From Shewanella olleyana (GTDB lineage Bacteria; Pseudomonadota; Gammaproteobacteria; Enterobacterales; Shewanellaceae), in the NCBI RefSeq assembly GCF_023283825.1, contig NZ_JAKILD010000014.1, positions 1-64,000 on the forward strand: a DNA stretch of 64,000 nucleotides. The letters are read 5' to 3'. Positions 47,731-57,458 of the stretch are shown here, piece after piece. The notes beneath the pieces were generated by a model that saw nothing but the letters and a program-made list of their open reading frames with translations, was not told where the DNA came from and did no database searches. Positions within the stretch are counted from its first letter, which is position 1. The number at the start of each line of letters is the position of its first letter. A program made the position numbers and the translations under genes.

Positions 47731-47985
47731 GTGTCGTGATTATTTTGTATCGTGATTATTATCTCAATAAAAATCATGGCGGTAATTTATCCGAATCAAT
47801 AATCACCATACTCATATACGACCGTAATCAAAGTTTGAGCATCTTCAAACACTCTTTTGGACAATTCCGTGTTAGAAACTTTATTAAATTAGTATTTAAT
47901 GGATTATTTAATTTAAAGTATTGCAAACACTTATAACCTCGTGAGCAAATTTGAACATCCACTAATAAAGTCACTGTATTTCATG

Positions 47986-48579
47986 TTAGCTCGCTCGCTT
48001 ATTTGTGGTTTGATATGTGGTCATTTCAACCTTTGATAGCAGTTCTAACTGCTGCTTTACAGTCCAGTGTTTGTTCTTTTTCTTACCATCAAATTCTACT
48101 TCTAGATGAATGCCTTTAACGTTTTTGATCCATTCTAATTTCAGTATTCCATACCTCATACATTTACCATCCTCATCAACTAGAGTCTGACGTTGTGGAT
48201 CATAAGGGTGATAAGGGATAACCAAGCTAAATTCAGTTTTAGGTGGGATAATAAGTAGTTCACTTGCTAATACAGGCGTCTCGTTTATTGCGCTGTAATA
48301 AACTGGTAATTCTTCACTTGTTTGCTCACAAAATGCCTTTATATTGATCTTTTTTACTGGTTTTTTCGATCTATTCATACATTCGCAAGCTAATGTACTT
48401 ACATGAACCGCTCCACCATTAATCACGATACCCATGTGGTCTTCTACAAACAACACTTTTGACTTTACGAGTCTTGAACGTTTTGCCCTGATTGAATTAA
48501 AACCCCAAACAATAAACGAAACTAAAACGCCTGCTACAGTGGCTGTTACAACTTGCACTAACATACTTAGTTGCTCCAT
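47986..48579 (-). CDS. Hypothetical membrane-anchored protein, 197 aa
   Basis: I do not recognise the family. One N-terminal membrane helix (MLVQVVTATVAGVLVSFIVWGF) is followed by basic residues and a soluble beta-rich domain of about 150 residues containing INGGAVHVSTLACECMNRS. This is probably cytoplasmic-facing because of the positive residues after the helix. I start at 48579, with AAGGGG about seven bases upstream. It stands alone between the alginate genes and a repeat-rich region, with 319 bp before it that hold only the PL17 terminator and AT-rich DNA. Confidence 0.6.
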   Translation of the reverse strand: MEQLSMLVQVVTATVAGVLVSFIVWGFNSIRAKRSRLVKSKVLFVEDHMGIVINGGAVHVSTLACECMNRSKKPVKKINIKAFCEQTSEELPVYYSAINETPVLASELLIIPPKTEFSLVIPYHPYDPQRQTLVDEDGKCMRYGILKLEWIKNVKGIHLEVEFDGKKKNKHWTVKQQLELLSKVEMTTYQTTNKRAS

Positions 48580-48639
48580 ACACCGCCCCTTGAAATACTT
48601 ATATAGTAATACCGTGCAAATCATCTGGCATAGATGAGA

Positions 48640-49727
48640 ACCTTATCATTACATAAACTTACGATACAACGCTAACAGCTTTCATATCCATAAACCCGCC
48701 ACTCATCAGTAATACGCACTATAGCGAATAGTTTTCACTTAAACTTTTTTGCTTCTTTGAGAATAAGGTGCTGGGCGTTGTGACATGGCATTGATAAAGA
48801 AAAGTAAGTCACTTTGTTGTTATAGAGTGTGATTTAAAAGACGCTCTAAATTGGAATGGGGCAAAAACGAGTTACGAACACTAACTTTATACTTCATTTT
48901 AATTGACTTATATACTGAAGGCCAACACCTCAAGCTAATCTATTGCCTGCCGCAGGCTTATGTGCAGATGCATCCAAGACTCGCCGTAAACACATCCATG
49001 TGGGCTCTGCGAAAACATCCATGTTTTCGAAGGTCTTGAACGCACCTACACTGGAATTATTTTCTCTTCGATTTGGCTATATTCTTGGTAATTAAAAACT
49101 ACAAAGACCAAGAATCTAATCAGCTAAAAGACTCAATTTGAATTGAGCATTCAAGCCTAAGAATAATTTCAGAAAATAATTGTGGATATAAACGAACCTG
49201 TAAGTGCAATAAATCCCCATTGAAATTGCTGAAATGCGTTGAAGAAAATACCGTAAGCCTGACAGGATGTCAGGGTAGCTTTAGTTGGCCATGGATGGCG
49301 AACCTGAGGCGGTAGTCAATTCGCTCTGTAGCATGAAGAACAACATTTCGTCGGAACGGCAAGGGATGTCGAGAAGGGAAATGCTGTTGTTTCCCTTTCG
49401 TCTGGTATGGGCGAAGCGCAACGACTTTGACTTTTTAAAATAGTAACCAAAGTTTGGCGCAGAAATGCGTTACTCCTAACCCGTTTCTGCCTGCAAAAAA
49501 TACAATAATGATCAAACTTTAATATGAACGCATAACTCACAAAGTAAATTCACCTAATAAACTTATCATACCAACTCATACCAACTCATGCCAACTCATA
49601 CCAACCTAGCCATAACTTTAAATTATTAATTTAATAATTTTTAATAATTTTTATTTATTTATATTTAGACTTAATATTACCTCATCGAAACAGAACACAG
49701 TTTCACTAATAAAATTTGAGGTAAATT
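48640..49727. repeat. Gene-poor region with clustered inverted repeats (REP-like mosaic)
   Basis: About 1.1 kb with no convincing gene. Inverted repeats lie at 48947-48958, 48991-49002 (CACATCCATGTG), 49010-49029 (CGAAAACATCCATGTTTTCG), 49258-49274 (CCTGACAGGATGTCAGG), 49288-49299 (GCCATGGATGGC), 49373-49396 and 49459-49490. Two of them sit inside a larger CAAGAC/GTCTTG arm pair (48975-49038). The CATCCATG loop recurs. The region has the look of REP/BIME-type or decayed mobile DNA. Confidence 0.55.
49567..49606. repeat. 10-bp tandem repeat, four copies
   Basis: CATACCAACT is repeated four times with single changes (CATGCCAACT, CATACCAACC). Confidence 0.85.
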
Positions 49728-50213
49728 ATGAAAATGAATCACGTCGGTATCATGGTTGGCGACATGAACACAGCAGTTGAGTTTTACACTAAAGCTTTAG
49801 GTATGAAAGTTGTCATGGGCAACACTAAAGTACAAGAAGAGCGCGAAACAGCTATCGGTAGAATGTGTATTGCGGTATTCGGTGAAGGCTTTAAAGGCTT
49901 TAATATTGCTCATTTGCTCACATCAGACGGTATCGGCTTTGAGCTTTTTGAGATGAAAGATCGCCAACAACGTCACGAAGTTGATTTCTCTCGTATCGGC
50001 ATCTTCCACTTCTGTTTACAAACCGATGACTTTCACGGTGTCATCGAACGCACTCAAGAGCTTGGTGGCAAAGTCCGTATGGATATCATGCGTTACCATC
50101 CTGAAAGTGATAACAACACCTCACAAATGGTCTATTTGGAAGATCCATTTGGAAACTTATTCGAGCTATACTCGCACACCTATGAAGAAACATACTCTGC
50201 AGAATACGAGTAA
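49728..50213 (+). CDS. VOC/glyoxalase family protein
   Basis: A 161-residue protein with paired beta-alpha-beta modules of the vicinal oxygen chelate fold: MNHVGIMVGDMNTAVEFYTKALGM at the N-terminus, FHFCLQTDDFHGVI in the middle and YLEDPFGNLFELY at the end, each offering a metal ligand (His or Glu). It could be a lactoylglutathione lyase-like or isomerase enzyme; the substrate is not clear. AGGTAAATT precedes the ATG. Its place within an alginate region may be coincidental. Confidence 0.85.
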   Translation: MKMNHVGIMVGDMNTAVEFYTKALGMKVVMGNTKVQEERETAIGRMCIAVFGEGFKGFNIAHLLTSDGIGFELFEMKDRQQRHEVDFSRIGIFHFCLQTDDFHGVIERTQELGGKVRMDIMRYHPESDNNTSQMVYLEDPFGNLFELYSHTYEETYSAEYE

Positions 50214-50230
50214 TTGTATCTTTAGATAAG

Positions 50231-50259
50231 CAAAGGCCGACAGAAATGTCGGTCTTTTG
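50231..50259. terminator. Intrinsic terminator between convergent genes
   Basis: AAGGCCGAC-AGAAAT-GTCGGTCTTTT, a strong stem with G-T pairing, lies between the VOC gene and the reverse lipoprotein gene. Confidence 0.8.
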
Positions 50260-50276
50260 CGTTAGTTTTATTACTG

Positions 50277-50798
50277 TTACTTATAGAGACTCTCAACATA
50301 TTGATTTGTTGGTTCAGCTAAAAGATCTTGTGGGTGATCGCCACCGAAAGTTGCCCATTGGCTTTTACCTGAATAGGTAGAGTTACCGATTTCTTGTTTG
50401 GTTTTGGCATCATAGGTAATGATTTGAATTTCTACCTTATCGGATTTGCCTGACCATTCAGTCGATCGATCCTCCCAGTGCAGAATTATCGGTTGAACAT
50501 AATAACCAAACATTTCCGTATCGATGTCTTCTAGGCATTGCTGCTGTTTGCAGTCTGAAGTCACTGTGACTTTCCGAGCATTTTTTGCAAATGCATTTCT
50601 TACGGCATTTGCCGTCATACGGCCCGAGTTCGGGTAATCTATTTGTTCATACCAGCCATCCTCAGGTGTTGAAATGAGCACCCCAAGGTTACGATCTAAT
50701 TTTACTTCAGGCGTTTGCAGTTCATTTTGCTGATATGAAGAACTGCAACCTGTGATAATTAATAAGGCTACAGCTGAACAAATGATATTTTTATTCAT
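50277..50798 (-). CDS. Small lipoprotein (DUF4823-like)
   Basis: A 173-residue protein with lipobox ITGC followed by SSSYQQ. The body (LGVLISTPEDGWYEQIDYPNSGRMTANAVRNAF and GYYVQPIILHWEDRSTEWSGKSDKVEIQIITYD) resembles the DUF4823 lipoproteins of gammaproteobacteria. Function is unknown. The ATG at 50798 has AAGGAG eight bases upstream, better than the GTG three codons before. It lies 113 bp from the third MITE-like repeat. Confidence 0.7.
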   Translation of the reverse strand: MNKNIICSAVALLIITGCSSSYQQNELQTPEVKLDRNLGVLISTPEDGWYEQIDYPNSGRMTANAVRNAFAKNARKVTVTSDCKQQQCLEDIDTEMFGYYVQPIILHWEDRSTEWSGKSDKVEIQIITYDAKTKQEIGNSTYSGKSQWATFGGDHPQDLLAEPTNQYVESLYK

Positions 50799-50910
50799 AT
50801 TAATCACTCCTTTGATACTTCAACTTTTTATCAATAATAATTATTTATCTGAGCTTCAATTGTACTGTTAAATGCAAGACAACTGCTCAATATTATTAAT
50901 AAGGCTAGAT

Positions 50911-51176
50911 TAGGGCCTGTTGATCTTTGCTGGTTAAGTTTTGTTCGAAATAAAAGCGTTTTAATTGAGACGATGGATTGATGCCTAGTCATCTAAGCAA
51001 AATTCATCTAACAAAGAGTAAAACGTTTTTAGCCGAACCCTTCGGGCAACGTTTGTTGACCATTTTTACTGCGTTATCGACGTTTTATGTAGAATAACTA
51101 CACTACAAAGTCTCTGCCTTGTATAAATGGTCAACAATTCGCTGCAAAAACAACCTTGAAAGAGCAACAGGCCCTA
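50911..51176. mobile_element. MITE-like repeat, copy C (266 bp)
   Basis: It begins TAGGGCCTGTTGATCTTT and ends AAAGAGCAACAGGCCCTA, in the orientation of copy A, with an internal deletion of about 15 bp near 51000. Its last bases make the stop codon of the MATE gene. Confidence 0.8.
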
Positions 51177-52562
51177 ATAACTTAGCTTTTCTGCATCATG
51201 ATGGCTAAATTCTTTTACCGCTTTACGGGCTAAAAATCTAAATGGGAATGCTTTAATAATTTCTTCAAAGGGCTGAATCGCAAATGCCCAGAATATCGAC
51301 GCATCAAAATACAAAATCAGTAGGGCACATAGCGGAATTGATATCAGCCACTGGCCTGTAAAGTTGATTTTAAATACTGCAGTTGTATGTCCCATGGCTC
51401 TGAGTATATGACCATGCACAGTGTTGTAGCCTCGCACGAGTGGCAAGATGATATAAATCGGCGCAATAATGGCTAACGCTTGGTAAGTTTCATCGGCCAT
51501 ATCAGGGTAAATATCAGCAATCCAAAAACTTAATACAAAAAAGAACCCCATGGTAACCAGAGATATGGCAACCGCCAGTCTTATGCTGATATTAACGTTT
51601 TCTTCTAAATCGTTGAGCTGCTTAGAGCCAATAGCTTGGCTTATCGATATGGCAGAAGAATGTGCCCAAGCCGTTATAAACTGTCCGCCAGCTCGCATCC
51701 AAGGTAAAACAAGGGTAATAGCAACATACGCATTAATCGATAATTGTGAGTACAGCAGTTGATAAACGCTAACACCAATAGACAGCATGGTGACATTGGC
51801 TGCCACAGGGAATATTTCAATAAAATGCTTGCGCATATTAGCGAAACCTTCTTCGATATTGACTGCCAGTTTTAGGTTGAGGTTATCTAGGGTGGATACG
51901 CAAAGTGCAAGGTAAATAAAGCGCACGAAAATAGCCACTAAACTACCCACTGCGGCGCCAACAACCCCGAGTTCTGGAGTGATAGTGACGCCATTTATCG
52001 TTGTGCCATAGATAAAGGCATAAGACAGCGCAGCATTGATTGGCAGTTCAATTAAGTAGCCCTTAAAGGCAATTTTGGTTTTACCTAAGCTATTAAATAA
52101 AGCGATAGATACTTGAGTTATGGCGTTAAATAACACCACATATTTAGCCACAGTTAAGTAGCGAAGAACCTCTGCTTGTAAGGCTGTGTCACTAGTAATG
52201 AGTTGAACAATGGATTGTTCGAACAACAGCAGAATTGACCAGAAAAGCAGTGCCACAGAAAAATTGATACTCATGCCAGACCAGCATGATTTGGTGAGCG
52301 CGAGGGCATTTTTAGAACCAACAGCTCGGCTCATCACCAATTGGGAACCATTAGCCAGCGCCATTTGAATGCCCATGATAAAAGCAACAATGGTAGTTGC
52401 GATCCCCATTGCAGCCAATGGGATTTCTCCCAGTGGCGACACTAACAGGGTGTCGATCATTAACATGGATTGCATCAGCAGGGCGTTTAACGCTAAAGGC
52501 CAGGCTAATGCAATATTACTGCGTACGTATGGGTTGCGAATATAGTGATTAATGAGTTGCAT
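51174..52562 (-). CDS. MATE family efflux transporter
   Basis: About 462 residues with twelve membrane helices and MATE blocks (MLMIDTLLVSPLGEIPLAAMGIATTI; GVVGAAVGSLVAIFVRF). MATE proteins export drugs or metabolites against H+ or Na+. The final codons read AAG CTA AGT TAT TAG, where TAG is the outer end of MITE copy C, so the original C-terminus may have been slightly different. The GntR gene lies 65 bp upstream on the same strand and may control it. I prefer ATG 52562, just after AGGTGA, to the GTG two codons before. Confidence 0.88.
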   Translation of the reverse strand: MQLINHYIRNPYVRSNIALAWPLALNALLMQSMLMIDTLLVSPLGEIPLAAMGIATTIVAFIMGIQMALANGSQLVMSRAVGSKNALALTKSCWSGMSINFSVALLFWSILLLFEQSIVQLITSDTALQAEVLRYLTVAKYVVLFNAITQVSIALFNSLGKTKIAFKGYLIELPINAALSYAFIYGTTINGVTITPELGVVGAAVGSLVAIFVRFIYLALCVSTLDNLNLKLAVNIEEGFANMRKHFIEIFPVAANVTMLSIGVSVYQLLYSQLSINAYVAITLVLPWMRAGGQFITAWAHSSAISISQAIGSKQLNDLEENVNISIRLAVAISLVTMGFFFVLSFWIADIYPDMADETYQALAIIAPIYIILPLVRGYNTVHGHILRAMGHTTAVFKINFTGQWLISIPLCALLILYFDASIFWAFAIQPFEEIIKAFPFRFLARKAVKEFSHHDAEKLSY

Positions 52563-52633
52563 GCTCACCTACCATTATTTGTGCTGTCGTCATCAAATCT
52601 TCCTTGAGATGGTTCTATGTATTATTGCAAACC

Positions 52634-53344
52634 TTAAACTGCAGGAACTTCAGAGAAACGTTGGTTATCGTCTTTTAATAATTGCTGGCAGTAACTGCGA
52701 GCTTGGTCGGCATCGCCAGACATAATGGCATCATAAATGCCCTTATGTTCATTAATACAAAAACGACCACCTTCAGCGGAATGATCAATAAACAGCTTAA
52801 ATATGGTGGCTAAGATATTACCGAATGGGATATAAAATTGGTTCTCAGTCGATAAATAAATGGTTTGGTGGAACAAGTGATCGTTAATTGTCCATTGCTC
52901 ATAGTCAAATTCTTCGGCAGCTTTAATCATATTTTGTATATAAACCGACAATTGCTTGCGCTGCTCAATGGTGGCGTAACTTGCCGCTAAGGCACAGGCC
53001 TCGGGTTCAATGGCCTTACGTAAGCCTAAGAATTTGCTTAAAAAGACTTCGGTGTTTTCAAGGCCTTGGATCCAATCTAATAACTGAGGGTCGAGAAAGT
53101 GCCAGTTCGCTCTAGCTCTTACAGTGGTACCCACTTTAGGTCGCGATTCAATTAAGCCTTTTGCAGACAATAATTTAGTTGATTCACGCAGTGCTGTACG
53201 ACTCACACCGAACATTTCACATAATTCCATTTCACAAGGAAGTCGCTGCAATGGCTCGATTTCACCCGACAATATTTTACGGGCAATTTGTCTAGCAACT
53301 TGCACGTGGACTCGTCTGCTTGAATCTTCTACTTTTATGAACAT
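52634..53344 (-). CDS. FadR/FCD-type GntR regulator 1
   Basis: A 236-residue repressor or activator. The winged helix covers 10-75 (VARQIARKILSGEIEPLQRLP, FGVSRTALRESTKLL, GLIESRPKVGTTV) and the FCD ligand domain follows (FLGLRKAIEPEACALA, NDHLFHQTIY, the metal Asp and His). FCD domains usually bind small carboxylates or sugar acids, so an alginate-derived uronate is plausible. It is a paralog of the regulator at 54224, facing away from it, with 879 bp between the two. Confidence 0.9.
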   Translation of the reverse strand: MFIKVEDSSRRVHVQVARQIARKILSGEIEPLQRLPCEMELCEMFGVSRTALRESTKLLSAKGLIESRPKVGTTVRARANWHFLDPQLLDWIQGLENTEVFLSKFLGLRKAIEPEACALAASYATIEQRKQLSVYIQNMIKAAEEFDYEQWTINDHLFHQTIYLSTENQFYIPFGNILATIFKLFIDHSAEGGRFCINEHKGIYDAIMSGDADQARSYCQQLLKDDNQRFSEVPAV

Positions 53345-54223
53345 GATCTTACGATCCTTTTAAATATGAAAATTAACTCAAAAATATCGATGAGGTCAGA
53401 ACATTGGCTTAAAAAAATATAGGTGGCGCATTTGGTCCAATACAGTGTTCGTCATAGATAGTTATAAAAGTGATGTTGCTTGCTGGTAACAATAACCCTC
53501 ATTGAGTTTATTGTTTTAAAGGCTGTTATAGAGCGGGGTATTGTATGAGTTTGATACATCAAACCCTGTTGCATACCTTAACAATTGAAAGAGCATAAAA
53601 CGCCAGTAATGCAGATGTTGGCAAAAACTTTACGCCCTATAGGTTAAGAATAGACCTAATACCTGGACTTACTATACTCATCATTTCCTGTTGTATTATA
53701 CTACAATATGTAAAGATCTTATAAAACCTGTTTATGTTGTTAAGGGTGGCTAAAAGTTGTTGTAACTCACATATATTAATAAATTTTGTATTTTTATTAT
53801 TATTTTTTAATTATTTTCACCGTTAAAAAAACTGCAATAAATAGCTTTTTATTGTCGTACAAATAGGTGTAAGCTATCAGTATAAAGGTTGATTTTTTGC
53901 TAAGTGATTCAGTTATAACAAGTTTGTTAGTCTTATGTCGCGAAATATTCACCAATGCCCAATTGATAAAAAATTGTAACGTAATGATAGTTATGAAAAA
54001 GAAACAAACTCTGCTTACTGCAAGCTACTTGTTTCATATTTTATTTTGTCATCTATTATTTTATCGCTTAATTAACTGACTCTTATTTGTATGATTTAAG
54101 ATGACAGCAAGTCCCTAAACTTGTTATAAATCAGTGGTGAAGTGTAAATCTATAGCGTTTTAGTCTTAAATTTATCATGCTATATTACGCATATAATCCC
54201 TAAAACAGCGTTGCGTAAACACA
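53345..54223. promoter_or_regulatory. Long divergent region between two GntR genes with operator-like sites
   Basis: 879 bp, very AT-rich. TTGTCGTACAA (53852-53862) fits TNGT-N3-ACNA exactly, and TTGTATTATACTACAA (53691-53706) is a longer near-palindrome with the same ends. A 60-codon frame at 53897 has no ribosome site and is not called. The region likely carries both regulator promoters. Confidence 0.5.
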
Positions 54224-54937
54224 ATGACCAATGGCTTCAACTCAATATCAGGGGCTAAGCGTAGTCTTCATTTACACGTTGCCCGCGAAATCGCCCGTGC
54301 CATCCTTTCTGGTGAACTTCCTCAAGGCAGCATTATTCCTAGTGAAATGGTGTTATGTGAGCAATTTGGTATTAGCAGAACGGCATTGAGAGAAGCGGTA
54401 AAATTGCTGACATCTAAAGGATTACTGCAATCTCGCCCTAAAATTGGTACTCGTGTTGTTGATAAAAGTAATTGGAACTTCTTAGACCCACAACTTATAG
54501 AGTGGATGGATGGTCTGACTGATATCAATGATTTTTGTAATCAGTTTTTAGGATTTCGTCGAGCGATTGAACCTGAGGCATGTGCTTTAGCAGCGCAAAA
54601 TGCCACAGTTGAGCAACGCAAAGAGTTATCTTCAGTGTTTCAGAAAATGAGTGAGCTAAACTCTGCTCCTGTGCTGGATAATGAAGAGTGGATCAAGATA
54701 GATATTCAATTCCATCGGATTATTTTCTTCTCGACAGGTAATGATTTTTACCTGCCATTTGGCAATATTCTTACCACCATGTTTGAGCATTTTATTGCCC
54801 ACTCGTCTGAAGAAGGTGGTACTTGCTTCAATGAGCATAAATTGATTTATGAAGCGATTATGATTGGTGATTCGGCCAAGGCACGTGAAATGTCACAAGA
54901 TCATTTACAGTCAATAAATCACCGTATAGAAGCCTAA
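54224..54937 (+). CDS. FadR/FCD-type GntR regulator 2
   Basis: A 237-residue paralog of regulator 1 with matching blocks: VAREIARAILSGELPQGSIIP, FGISRTALREAVKLL, SRPKIGTRV, NFLDPQLIEWMDGL and an FCD domain with FRRAIEPEACALAA and IDIQFHRIIF. It probably senses a uronate or KDG-like ligand and controls the symporter and lyases nearby. The ATG lacks a clear ribosome site. A terminator separates it from the convergent symporter gene. Confidence 0.9.
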   Translation: MTNGFNSISGAKRSLHLHVAREIARAILSGELPQGSIIPSEMVLCEQFGISRTALREAVKLLTSKGLLQSRPKIGTRVVDKSNWNFLDPQLIEWMDGLTDINDFCNQFLGFRRAIEPEACALAAQNATVEQRKELSSVFQKMSELNSAPVLDNEEWIKIDIQFHRIIFFSTGNDFYLPFGNILTTMFEHFIAHSSEEGGTCFNEHKLIYEAIMIGDSAKAREMSQDHLQSINHRIEA

Positions 54938-55011
54938 GTTATAAATAGAAGCCTAAGTTACGGATAGAAGTTATAGATTGGCTAAGCATTAGTTTAATTG
55001 AACAATGAATA

Positions 55012-55043
55012 AAAAAACGACAGCCTAAGCTGTCGTTTTTTAT
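55012..55043. terminator. Bidirectional intrinsic terminator
   Basis: AAAACGACAG-CCTAAG-CTGTCGTTTT with A and T runs lies between regulator 2 and the symporter gene. Confidence 0.9.
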
Positions 55044-55120
55044 TGTCCGAATTTAGCAAGTGAGGTAAACCTTAATGATTTGGCAAAGGTTTGCGACCTT
55101 TGCCTAATCTCTATTTGGTT

Positions 55121-56911
55121 TTATTTGGCTTCTACCTCAGCTTTTGCAGCTTCTGCAGCAGCCTCATCTTCAACTTTGCTATCAACCGCATTAACCAGTA
55201 ATAGACCCACTGAGAGTACAATCACGCCACATAACACAAATATCATACGTGACCAGAACGGATTCGGTAGCATGAACATTGCCATGACAAAGATACCAGC
55301 TACTGCGATAAGTGTACCCAACATACGACGTTGTTTATTATCAAGCTGCTTTTGCGCATTGCCTTCAGAAACAAGTGGCGTCGCTAAATTCTCAAAGAAC
55401 TTATCAACATTCTTCTGACGTTCTTCAGTTAAAGGCTTGTAGAACAATGTTGAAGCTACGAAGAAGCCTGCTGTAAACACAACGTGTGCCATAAGACCAA
55501 TCGCAACCGTTAAGTCAGACCATTCACGTCCAGTTAAAGCTTGTTCAAGACCCAGTGCATTTTCTACCATTTCAGCGGTAATAACGAAACCGACTATGTA
55601 AGAAACAAAGCCACCGACAACCAGTGTTCCCCAAGCTGCCCAGTCAGGTGTTTTCTTGATGAAGAAACCACAGAATGCTGGAATTGTCATTGGGAAACCA
55701 ATCAAGGCACCCACATACATCATAGTATCAAATAGACTTAACCCTTTAAGCGAGTTGATAAATAACGATACTAAGATAATCGCAATACCGAAGAAGGTTG
55801 AAGTCAATTTAGACACTAACATCAACTCTTTTTCACTTGCATGCGGACGTACAACTGGCTCGTAGAAGTTTTTAACAAAAATACCAGAATTACGGTTAAG
55901 ACCTGAGTCCATAGATGACATGGTTGCTGCAAACATTGCTGCAATCAATAATCCGACCATACCTACTGGCATGTATTCTTGTACGAAGTATAGGTATGCA
56001 AAGTCAGCTGCTTTGCTGCCCGCTTCAGGGTATATCGCCGTTAAATCAACGCCCGAACCTGCTAAGTACCAGCTTGGTAGGAACCAAATAACTGGACCAA
56101 TACTCATTAGAATACAGGCAAGTAATGCCGCTTTACGTGCATTTTTAGAATCTTTAGCCGCTAAGTAACGGTAAGAGTTCAACATGTTGTTGGTAATACT
56201 GAACTGCTTTAAGAAGATAAATACTGCCCAAACACCAAAGATACTCAGGTAGTTAAGATCGCCACCAGACACAAATGAATCGGTCGGGAAGTTATCGATA
56301 ATATTGGTGATACCACCGCCATGAACATAAGCCATTACCGCACAGGTAATTGTCACAGCCATGATGATGACCATTTGCATGAAGTCAGATGCAATAACCG
56401 CCCATGAACCACCTGTTACTGACATCACTAATACAACCAAGCCTGTTAGTACAATGGTAGTGGTCATATCAAAGCCGAAGATACCTGAGGCAATAATAGC
56501 AAGACCGTTTAACCAAATACCGGCAGTGATGACACTGTTTGGCATGCCCGTCCAAGTGAAAACTTGTTCGTTGGCATTACCAAATCGCATACGAATAGCT
56601 TCAATTACGGTTACTACACGGAGTTGACGGAATTTAGGTGCGAAGTAGACGTAATTCATTAAGTAACCAAAAGCATTGGCTAAAAAGAGAATCGCGACAC
56701 TAAAGCCATCGGTGTAGGCTTTACCAGCTGCGCCTGTAAACGTCCAAGCGCTGAATTGAGTCATGAAGGCGGTAGCACCGACCATCCACCACAACATACT
56801 TCCGCCCCCACGGAAATAGTCACTGGTATTGCTTGTAAATGTGCGGAACATCCATCCTATTGCAATTAAGAATAGAAAATAGATTCCTACTATGATTGTA
56901 TTTAGCTCCAT
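55121..56911 (-). CDS. Sodium:solute symporter (SSS family), probable oligoalginate or uronate importer
   Basis: A 596-residue inner-membrane protein with about 14 helices and the SSS pattern (GWMFRTFTSNTSDYFRGGGSMLWWMVGATAFMTQFSAW at the N-terminus, AAMFAATMSSMDSGLNRNSGIF for sodium). The Na+ gradient would drive import. Its position between a GntR gene and an alginate lyase gene points to unsaturated oligouronates as substrate. ATG 56911 with AAGG nine bases upstream is chosen; the longer frame adds 25 residues that do not fit the family. Confidence 0.87.
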   Translation of the reverse strand: MELNTIIVGIYFLFLIAIGWMFRTFTSNTSDYFRGGGSMLWWMVGATAFMTQFSAWTFTGAAGKAYTDGFSVAILFLANAFGYLMNYVYFAPKFRQLRVVTVIEAIRMRFGNANEQVFTWTGMPNSVITAGIWLNGLAIIASGIFGFDMTTTIVLTGLVVLVMSVTGGSWAVIASDFMQMVIIMAVTITCAVMAYVHGGGITNIIDNFPTDSFVSGGDLNYLSIFGVWAVFIFLKQFSITNNMLNSYRYLAAKDSKNARKAALLACILMSIGPVIWFLPSWYLAGSGVDLTAIYPEAGSKAADFAYLYFVQEYMPVGMVGLLIAAMFAATMSSMDSGLNRNSGIFVKNFYEPVVRPHASEKELMLVSKLTSTFFGIAIILVSLFINSLKGLSLFDTMMYVGALIGFPMTIPAFCGFFIKKTPDWAAWGTLVVGGFVSYIVGFVITAEMVENALGLEQALTGREWSDLTVAIGLMAHVVFTAGFFVASTLFYKPLTEERQKNVDKFFENLATPLVSEGNAQKQLDNKQRRMLGTLIAVAGIFVMAMFMLPNPFWSRMIFVLCGVIVLSVGLLLVNAVDSKVEDEAAAEAAKAEVEAK

Positions 56912-57458
56912 TTTTATAACCTTTTCTAAGAGTAAATCTATGGGAACCAACTTCAGCGTAATGCTGAAAAAAACTTTAACAACCAACGTATTAAGGCTGA
57001 TTTTTATAAAGTGCTTATGTAAATCATTGATAATTTACTGTTATGCGCATATCAGAGGCTAGGTTGGTAGCGACTGTGGCCTCGTATAAATGGTGAGGGC
57101 GCATACTGTTTTTCAAAAAGACTCAGCAAACTTGTTTTGTTGTGAACTCAAATAATAGTAATCGCTGTCTATTAGAGTAAACACATCATGTCCCCATGCA
57201 CTTAACAAAGGTTGCTCGATATCTTTCGATTAATTATCTAAAAATGATATTAACATAATACAATATCAATTGTGAGATACGTATCAAATTTCGTTGCAGT
57301 ATTTATCTGTGAATATTGGTTTTAAATTCAAGTTGTTGATATTAAATGTTTTTGGTGATTTGGGATTCATTGTTTTTAATTGCATTTCATGATCTAACTC
57401 ACTGTGTATTGACCAATTCATGCTATATTTGTATTACTTAATAAGTAAGGGGAAGTAA
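56912..57458. promoter_or_regulatory. Divergent region between the symporter and lyase genes with operator-like sites
   Basis: 547 bp, AT-rich, no gene seen. TTGTATTACTT (57429-57439) lies 30 bp before the lyase ATG. On the reverse strand TTGTATTATGT covers 57253-57263. Both resemble the sites at 43101 and 43270. Confidence 0.5.

Noticed and set aside
49316-49540. 74-codon reverse frame in the hairpin-rich region
   Set aside because: It spans two hairpins and shows no ribosome site; it is more likely part of the repeat DNA than a gene.
53897-54079. 60-codon forward frame between the GntR genes
   Set aside because: Weak TTG start, no ribosome site and composition that just follows the AT-rich DNA.
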